DNA from: Brevibacterium sanguinis
GTDB taxonomy: Bacteria; Actinomycetota; Actinomycetes; Actinomycetales; Brevibacteriaceae
Assembly: GCF_003315415.1 (NCBI RefSeq)
Contig: NZ_QNSB01000006.1
Span: 62,001-126,000, forward strand
Reading direction: 5' to 3'
Length of the DNA stretch: 64,000 bases
Shown here piece after piece: positions 59,382 to 64,000 of this stretch. Position 1 is the first letter of the stretch; each line of letters begins with the position of its first letter. Made by a program: the position numbers and the translations under genes. The notes under the pieces were generated by a model. It was given only the letters and a program-made list of their open reading frames with translations, was not told the origin of the DNA and did not search any database.

Positions 59382-60425
59382 TCACTTGCTGCCGATGTCG
59401 GTTTCCTTGACTCCGGCCTCGACGGTGGTCGCGGCCTCCTCGACGTACTGCTGGGCGTCCTCGCCGGTCCGGAACTCCGGAGCCCACTGGTTCTTCTCCA
59501 AGGTGTCCTTCCACGACGCGGACTCGGACATGTCCTTGAGCGCTCCGGCCCAGAAGTCGACGGCGGCCTGCGGCATCTCGGCGGGGCCGTAGACGCCGCG
59601 CCAGTTGCTTAGCGTCACGTCGTAGCCGGAGTCGACGGCGGTCGGCACCGAGTCGAAGGGCGCGGCGAGCGGCGCGTCGGCGAAGGTGACGAGCGGCTTG
59701 ATGTCACCGGATTCGAGCACGGAACGGAACTCGCTCATGCCGGCGATGGCGACCTTCGCATCGCCGTTGAGCATCGCGGTGGTCTGCTCGCCGCCTCCGT
59801 CGTAGTTGACGAAGTTGATGTCGGCAGGCGAGACGCCTGCCTCCTTGGCGAAGAGCGCGAACGGCAGCGTGTCGTCGCCGGCGGCAGCGACCGTGACCTT
59901 CTGCGGATCGTCCTTGAGGGCCTTGACGAGGTCCTCGACGCTTGCGATGTCGCTGTCGGCCGGGGTCACGACCATGAAGTCCTCGACGTAGAGGGTCGCG
60001 ATGAGGGTGGTGTCCTGGGGGCCGTACTCGCACAGTCCGCGGGCCTTCATCGTCTGGCTGGCCAGGGAGGTGACGGCGACCTGGTCGTCCTTGCCCTTCT
60101 CCTGCTCCATCATCGACGTCATCCACGTGCAGCCCGTTCCGCCGGGGCGATTCTGGACGGGCAGCGGGGTGGAGACGATCTTCTCCTTCTGCAGCGATTC
60201 GGTGATCGCGCGGGCGGTCGTGTCCCAGCCCGAGCCGGGCTCGGCGGGCGCGCTCACGGTGACCGGCCCGCTCGGGTAGTCGCCGCCGTCGCCGGGAGGC
60301 TGGGCCTTCTGCCCGCATCCGGAGAGGATGAGCGTCACCGAGGCGAGGGCCGCCCCGGCCGCGAGTGCCGCGGATTTCCTCGCCGAGGTGCCCCGGCGGT
60401 CTCGGGTGATCGTCGTTGATCGCAT
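59382..60425 (-). CDS. tctC: TctC solute-binding lipoprotein (system 3)
   Basis: 347 aa with a lipoprotein signal ending LSGC (Cys37). TctC-type marks are altered relative to the other two: APAEPGSGWDTTARAITESLQ replaces the usual GGSTD block and VQNRPGGTGCTWMTSM replaces NRPGANG. This agrees with the divergent TctA3 and suggests a different carboxylate. It starts 10 bp after the upstream CoA-transferase gene, so the transporter is in the same operon as the CoA enzymes. Confidence 0.9.
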   Translation of the reverse strand: MRSTTITRDRRGTSARKSAALAAGAALASVTLILSGCGQKAQPPGDGGDYPSGPVTVSAPAEPGSGWDTTARAITESLQKEKIVSTPLPVQNRPGGTGCTWMTSMMEQEKGKDDQVAVTSLASQTMKARGLCEYGPQDTTLIATLYVEDFMVVTPADSDIASVEDLVKALKDDPQKVTVAAAGDDTLPFALFAKEAGVSPADINFVNYDGGGEQTTAMLNGDAKVAIAGMSEFRSVLESGDIKPLVTFADAPLAAPFDSVPTAVDSGYDVTLSNWRGVYGPAEMPQAAVDFWAGALKDMSESASWKDTLEKNQWAPEFRTGEDAQQYVEEAATTVEAGVKETDIGSK

Positions 60426-60435
60426 GGCTTGCTCC

Positions 60436-61662
60436 TTAGAATTCTTCAGGGTTGTCGGTGGCAGTGGTGTCCGGGCCGTCCGGTCGATCCACGCCGAGGT
60501 GGTCGCGGAGTTCCGCGTTGTGCTCGCCGGGGGCCGGCACGTCGCTGCGCAGGCCCAGCCGTCGCCCGTCGAGGGTGAGCGGCAGCAGCGGGAGGTCGAT
60601 GCGCGGACCGTCCTCGGCCTCCGATGGCGGGGGCAGGCCGGTCGAGGCGAGCGCCCCCGAGACGACGAGGTGCTCGTCGGCGGTGAGGTCGGCCGGGGTG
60701 TTCACCCGGGCGACGGGCAGTCCGCGTCGGGTGCACTTGGCCTCGATCGCGTCGAGGTCGAGTGCCGACAGCGCCGACTGCAGGGTCCGGTGGATGCGAT
60801 CGCGCTGGTCGACGCGCCCCTGATTGTCGTCGAGGTCGGGGTCGGCGAGCAGGTCGTCGAGGCCGAACTCCTCGCACAGGTCGCGCCATTGGCCGTCGCT
60901 GACGGCGGCGACGAAGATCTGGCTGCCGTGGCGATCGCGGAAGATGTCGTAGACGGCCCAGGTCGCCATCCGCGTCGGCATCGGCCGCAGGGGTTCGTCG
61001 GTGAGCTGGGCCTGGGCCATGTGGGTGCCGACGAGGAACGCGTTGTTCTCGAACAGCGCAGAGTTGACGACCTGTCCGCGGCCGGTCCGCTCCCGCAGCC
61101 GCAGGGCCGAGAGGACGCCGATGACGCCGAACATCCCGCCCATGATGTCGTTGACGCTGGCGCCGGCGCGCAGCGGCTGACCGGGCGGACCGGTCATGTA
61201 GGCGAGTCCGCCGAGCATCTGCACGACCTCGTCGAGCGCAGCGCGCCGGCCGTAGGGCCCGGGGAGGAACCCCTTGAGCGAGCAGTAGACGAGACCCGGG
61301 TTGCGGGCGGAGAGCTCCTCGTATCCGTATCCCATCGACTCCATCTTCCCGACCCGGAAGTTCTCGAGGAGGACGTCGGCGGATTCGATGAGGGACAGGG
61401 CGGTCTCCCGGTCGCGCGCCTCGGCGATGTCGAGCTGCACGCTCTTCTTGTTCCGGTTGAACGCGGGGAACAGTCCCGAGCCGGAGCCGGGCAGGTAGCG
61501 GGTCTTGTCGCCTCTGCCGCGGGGTTCGACCTTGATGACCTCGGCGCCGAGGTCGGCGAGGATCATCCCGCAGCTCGGGCCCATGACCATGTGGGAGAAC
61601 TCGATGACGCGGATGCCGGTCAGGGGCAGGCTCTCGGCGGTGACGGCGGAGGCGGGGCTCAC
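60436..61662 (-). CDS. Type III (CaiB/BaiF) CoA-transferase
   Basis: 408 aa from a GTG at 61662 that overlaps the lyase stop (GTGA). Family marks: RVIEFSHMVMGPSCGMILADLGAEVIKVEP, FNRNKKSVQLD, and the catalytic Asp172 in GASVNDIMGG. These enzymes move CoA from succinyl-CoA or another donor to a carboxylate. With the HMG-CoA-lyase-like enzyme before it and a carboxylate importer after it, it probably activates the imported acid. Confidence 0.92.
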   Translation of the reverse strand: MSPASAVTAESLPLTGIRVIEFSHMVMGPSCGMILADLGAEVIKVEPRGRGDKTRYLPGSGSGLFPAFNRNKKSVQLDIAEARDRETALSLIESADVLLENFRVGKMESMGYGYEELSARNPGLVYCSLKGFLPGPYGRRAALDEVVQMLGGLAYMTGPPGQPLRAGASVNDIMGGMFGVIGVLSALRLRERTGRGQVVNSALFENNAFLVGTHMAQAQLTDEPLRPMPTRMATWAVYDIFRDRHGSQIFVAAVSDGQWRDLCEEFGLDDLLADPDLDDNQGRVDQRDRIHRTLQSALSALDLDAIEAKCTRRGLPVARVNTPADLTADEHLVVSGALASTGLPPPSEAEDGPRIDLPLLPLTLDGRRLGLRSDVPAPGEHNAELRDHLGVDRPDGPDTTATDNPEEF

Positions 61663-62588
61663 CGGGACGCGCCCTGATAGGCCGCGGGGGCGGCGGGGAT
61701 CTGGGACAGGCTCGAGCTCAGCTCGTGGCCGACGGCCTCGATGAGCGGGGCCCTCACCTCGGCGAGCGCCTCGGGGTCGACGCCCGTGGCCACTCCTTCG
61801 CGGTGGAGCAGGTGGACGAGGTCGTCGGTGCCGATGTTGCCGGCGGCGCCGGGAGCGAACGGGCAGCCGCCGAGGCCGCCCATCGCGGCGTCGAAGGAGG
61901 CGACACCGAGGTCGAGGGCGGCGACGACGTTGGCCATCCCGAAGTTGTACGTGTCGTGAAGGTGGAGCCCCAGGGGTGTGCCCGGGAACGCCTCGAGCAC
62001 CGCCGAGGTGTTCGTCCGCACGAGGGAGGGGTGGGCGTTGCCGATGGTGTCGGCGATGCCGATCGCCGCCGCTCCGGCGTCGACGAAGGGCCGCAGCACC
62101 TCGACGAGGTTCTCGGCCGGGGTGATCCCGTCGAAGGGGCAGATGAAGCTCACCGCGGTGGTGATGTCGAAGCGGATGCCGTGGTCGCGGGCGCAGTCGG
62201 CGGCGTCGAGCAGTCGCTCGGTGGCCTGGGCGATCGGGGCGTCGGAGTTCGCGCGGGAATGGCCCTCGGAGGCGGAGAGGACGAGCTTGATGTTCTTCGC
62301 CCCGGCGTCGGCGGCGCGTTCGGCGCCCTTGCGGTTGAAGACGAGCGTGAAGAACTCGACGCCGTCGTCCTCGTACGGGCGGAGCCGGGTGAGGAGGTCG
62401 TCAGTGTCCGCCATCTGCGGGACCTTCTTCGGGTTGACGAAGGACCCGACCTCGATCTGCCGCAGTCCGGCGGCGATGAGCCGCTGGGCCAGGCGCACCT
62501 TGACGTCGGTGGGCACCATGGCCTTCTCGATCTGCAGCCCGTCGCGCAGAGTGGTGTCGAGGATCGTGACCGCCTGTGGCCGAACCAT
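61659..62588 (-). CDS. HMG-CoA lyase-family enzyme
   Basis: A 309-aa TIM-barrel DRE-metallolyase. Arg15-Asp16 (TLRDGLQIE), metal ligands His209 and His211 (LHLHDTYNFG), and the catalytic Cys242 in GGLGGCPFAPGAAGN, the signature of HMG-CoA lyase. It would cleave 3-hydroxy-3-methylglutaryl-CoA to acetyl-CoA and acetoacetate; related enzymes cleave citramalyl-CoA-like substrates. It lies between two CoA-transferases, pointing to a free acid being activated and cleaved rather than to leucine breakdown, whose other genes are absent. Confidence 0.9.
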   Translation of the reverse strand: MVRPQAVTILDTTLRDGLQIEKAMVPTDVKVRLAQRLIAAGLRQIEVGSFVNPKKVPQMADTDDLLTRLRPYEDDGVEFFTLVFNRKGAERAADAGAKNIKLVLSASEGHSRANSDAPIAQATERLLDAADCARDHGIRFDITTAVSFICPFDGITPAENLVEVLRPFVDAGAAAIGIADTIGNAHPSLVRTNTSAVLEAFPGTPLGLHLHDTYNFGMANVVAALDLGVASFDAAMGGLGGCPFAPGAAGNIGTDDLVHLLHREGVATGVDPEALAEVRAPLIEAVGHELSSSLSQIPAAPAAYQGASR

Positions 62589-62640
62589 TCGTGCTCCTTG
62601 CCGGAAGACCTCAGTCCCGGTCCGTGGGATCGAGGAGGTG

Positions 62641-62673
62641 ATGGGCGGGCGCTTCTTCGCGCGCCCTACCCAT
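62641..62673. terminator. Stem-loop between the second CoA-transferase and the lyase gene
   Basis: Outer arms ATGGG (62641-62645)/CCCAT (62669-62673) and inner arms GGCGC (62648-62652)/GCGCC (62661-62665) form an interrupted stem with an 8-nt loop. It is in the 105-bp gap, the largest inside this operon. It might attenuate transcription or define a processing site. Confidence 0.4.
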
Positions 62674-62693
62674 GAATAGCACAGAGCTCCCGG

Positions 62694-64000
62694 TCAGCGG
62701 TACATCAGAGGGTCGGATCGTGAGAACAGGGCGCGAACTGGCTGCAGTTGGTCCCGTTTAACGGGACCGGGCTGGATGGTCGTCGGCTCTTCCTCGTCCG
62801 TGCGTCCCAGGCCGAGCCGGGCGAGCACTTCGGCGGTGTGCTCGCCGAGGTCGGGGCCGAGGTGATCGATGGGCAGCGAGCGGCCGCCGATGACGGGAGT
62901 GATGCCGGGGAAGGCGACGTCGTGCAGGGTCTCCTCGCCCGTCGAGACGTCGAGGTGCTGGATCATCCCGCGGGCCGCGAGCTGCTCGTCGGCGACGAGG
63001 TCCTCGGCGGTGCTGATCGGCCCGGCGGGCACCTCGGCGGCCTCCATGACCTCGAGGACCTCGGCGACCTCGCGGTCGGCGCACCACCGGCCGATCGCCT
63101 CGTCGAGGTCGTCTCGCCTCCTCCAGCGTCCCGCATTGGTCTGCAGCTCGGGATCCTCGGCGAGGTCGGGACGGTCGATGGCGGTCATCAGTCGCTTGAA
63201 GATGGCGTCGCCGTTGCCCGCGATGACGACCGACTTCCCGCCGGCGCAGAGGTACCCGTTCGACGGGGCGATGCCCTCCATCCGGCCCCCGGTGCGGGTC
63301 CTCACCTCGCCGAACGCCGAATGGTCGGGGACGAGGGATTCCATGACGGAGAACATCGCCTCGTTGAGGGCGACGTCGATCGCGCGGTCGGCCAATGACG
63401 GGCGGTCACGGGGAGCCGCCGCGGCGGTCGAGGGATCGTGGGCAGTCGCCTCGGCGGTCAAGGCATCATGGGCAGCCGCCTCGGCGATGGCCCTTCTCCG
63501 GCGCTCCCGGTCGAAGAGCATCATGCACGCACCGAACGCGGCCTGCATTCCCGCGATCGAATCGCCGATCGAGACGCCCACGCGCACGGGCGGGCGATCG
63601 GGGTCGCCGACGAGCTCCCGGAAGCCGGAGTACCCCTCGGCGACGGCGGCGAAGCCGGGACGCGCCGACATCGGGCCGGTCTGGCCGAAGGCGGAGATGC
63701 GCACGAGGACGACCTCGGGGTTGACCTCCTCGAGGACGTCGGGGCCGAGCCCCCACCTCTCGAGGGTGCCCGGGCGGAAGTTCTCGAGCACGATGTCGCT
63801 GCGACGCACGAGTTCGAGCACCGCCTCGCGCCCCTCGTCGGACCGCAGGTCGAGGACGACGGACTTCTTGTTCCGGTTGATCGTCCGGTAGAGCAGCGAG
63901 GTGGTGCCGCGTTTGAGCCGCCAGTTGCGCAGTTCGTCGCCGGTGCCGGGGCGTTCGATCTTGATGACCTCGGCGCCGAAGTCGGCGAGCATGCGACCGG
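62694..64000 (-). CDS. Type III CoA-transferase, N-terminus outside window
   Basis: At least 435 residues; the frame is open to the right edge and begins inside the conserved RMLADFGAEVIKIERPGTGDE region, so only about 20-25 N-terminal residues are missing. Marks: NRNKKSVVLDLR, ENFRPGTLERWGL and catalytic Asp in VGVSIGDSIAG. Counting from the Met at 63992, residues of about 168-198 are an Ala-rich insert encoded by 30-bp tandem repeats. A stretch of about 35 residues after LARLGLGRTDEEE is a nonconserved tail. Probably isofunctional with, or acting on a different acid from, the CoA-transferase at 60436-61662. Confidence 0.9.
   Translation of the reverse strand, partial: GRMLADFGAEVIKIERPGTGDELRNWRLKRGTTSLLYRTINRNKKSVVLDLRSDEGREAVLELVRRSDIVLENFRPGTLERWGLGPDVLEEVNPEVVLVRISAFGQTGPMSARPGFAAVAEGYSGFRELVGDPDRPPVRVGVSIGDSIAGMQAAFGACMMLFDRERRRRAIAEAAAHDALTAEATAHDPSTAAAAPRDRPSLADRAIDVALNEAMFSVMESLVPDHSAFGEVRTRTGGRMEGIAPSNGYLCAGGKSVVIAGNGDAIFKRLMTAIDRPDLAEDPELQTNAGRWRRRDDLDEAIGRWCADREVAEVLEVMEAAEVPAGPISTAEDLVADEQLAARGMIQHLDVSTGEETLHDVAFPGITPVIGGRSLPIDHLGPDLGEHTAEVLARLGLGRTDEEEPTTIQPGPVKRDQLQPVRALFSRSDPLMYR
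63415..63490. repeat. 30-bp tandem repeats inside the CoA-transferase gene
   Basis: Units 63415-63444 and 63445-63474 are followed by a half unit from 63475. Each unit contains a CGCCTCGGCGGT-like part followed by ATCATGGGCA or ATCGTGGGCA. The translated unit is 10 residues (pattern TAEATAHDPS), so unit gain or loss keeps the frame. Confidence 0.7.

Overview
The window is compact, very GC-rich DNA with actinobacterial character: GTG starts, ATGA/GTGA stop-start overlaps, AAGGA/GAGG ribosome binding sites, and a mycobacterial-type MMPL exporter and Cds1-like cysteine desulfhydrase. A Micrococcales soil or cheese-type genus such as Brevibacterium is my best guess from gene content. No rRNA or 16S is present to confirm this. 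I see no tRNA, CRISPR array, insertion sequence or phage gene.

Layout. (1) 1-4.8 kb, minus strand: the start of a type I polyketide synthase (KS-AT, running off the left edge), a translationally coupled stand-alone C-methyltransferase, and a PuuE/polysaccharide-deacetylase-like enzyme. AT-rich, Fur-family-like dyads lie upstream of the last two. An MMPL exporter (4.9-7.3 kb) is next door, followed by a membrane-anchored hypothetical protein. (2) 8.4-15 kb: a sugar-acid module of tripartite tricarboxylate transporter TctC-TctB-TctA, HpaI-type aldolase, IlvD/EDD-type dehydratase and LysR regulator. (3) 15.3-16.6 kb: three tandem 23-bp repeats in front of a DUF4143 ATPase. (4) 16.7-20 kb: APC permease, TetR and DmpA-type aminopeptidase in one overlapping operon. 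(5) 20.2-24.2 kb: SSS symporter, DoxX-like protein, phthalate-dioxygenase-reductase-like protein and DUF6157. (6) 24.2-27 kb: an amidohydrolase divergent from a GntR regulator coupled to an MatC/SLC13-like transporter, with an operator-like dyad between them. (7) 27-33 kb: aldo/keto reductase, Cds1-like enzyme, then IclR, P450 and an aromatic ammonia-lyase. (8) 33-41 kb: a beta-propeller lipoprotein, a second HpaI aldolase, a YtcJ/NfdA-type amidohydrolase, an APC permease and a LacI regulator. (9) 41.2-47.9 kb: a complete oxidative route for D-glucarate/galactarate. It holds GudD, 2-oxoglutarate semialdehyde dehydrogenase and KdgD on one strand, with talarate/galactarate dehydratase and a second glucarate-dehydratase-like enzyme diverging. 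(10) 47.9-50.2 kb: a DHFR-fold protein, an AraC-DinB fusion and a small methyltransferase. (11) 50.2-54.8 kb: a second TctCBA with a coupled universal stress protein and a divergent LysR. (12) 55-64 kb: an AbiEi/DUF559-like protein, then an operon of two type III CoA-transferases, HMG-CoA-lyase-like enzyme, a third TctCBA and an IclR regulator.

Function. Most of the window is catabolic: periplasmic-type binding lipoproteins capture organic acids, TctAB imports them, and adjacent enzymes convert them to 2-oxoglutarate, pyruvate or acyl-CoA intermediates. Each module has its own LysR, IclR, LacI, TetR or GntR regulator. Two exceptions have a more biosynthetic or specialised look: the PKS/methyltransferase edge cluster, and the ammonia-lyase/P450 pair. 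Several intergenic hairpins, including a loopless 58-bp perfect palindrome, and a small family of REP-like elements separate the modules.
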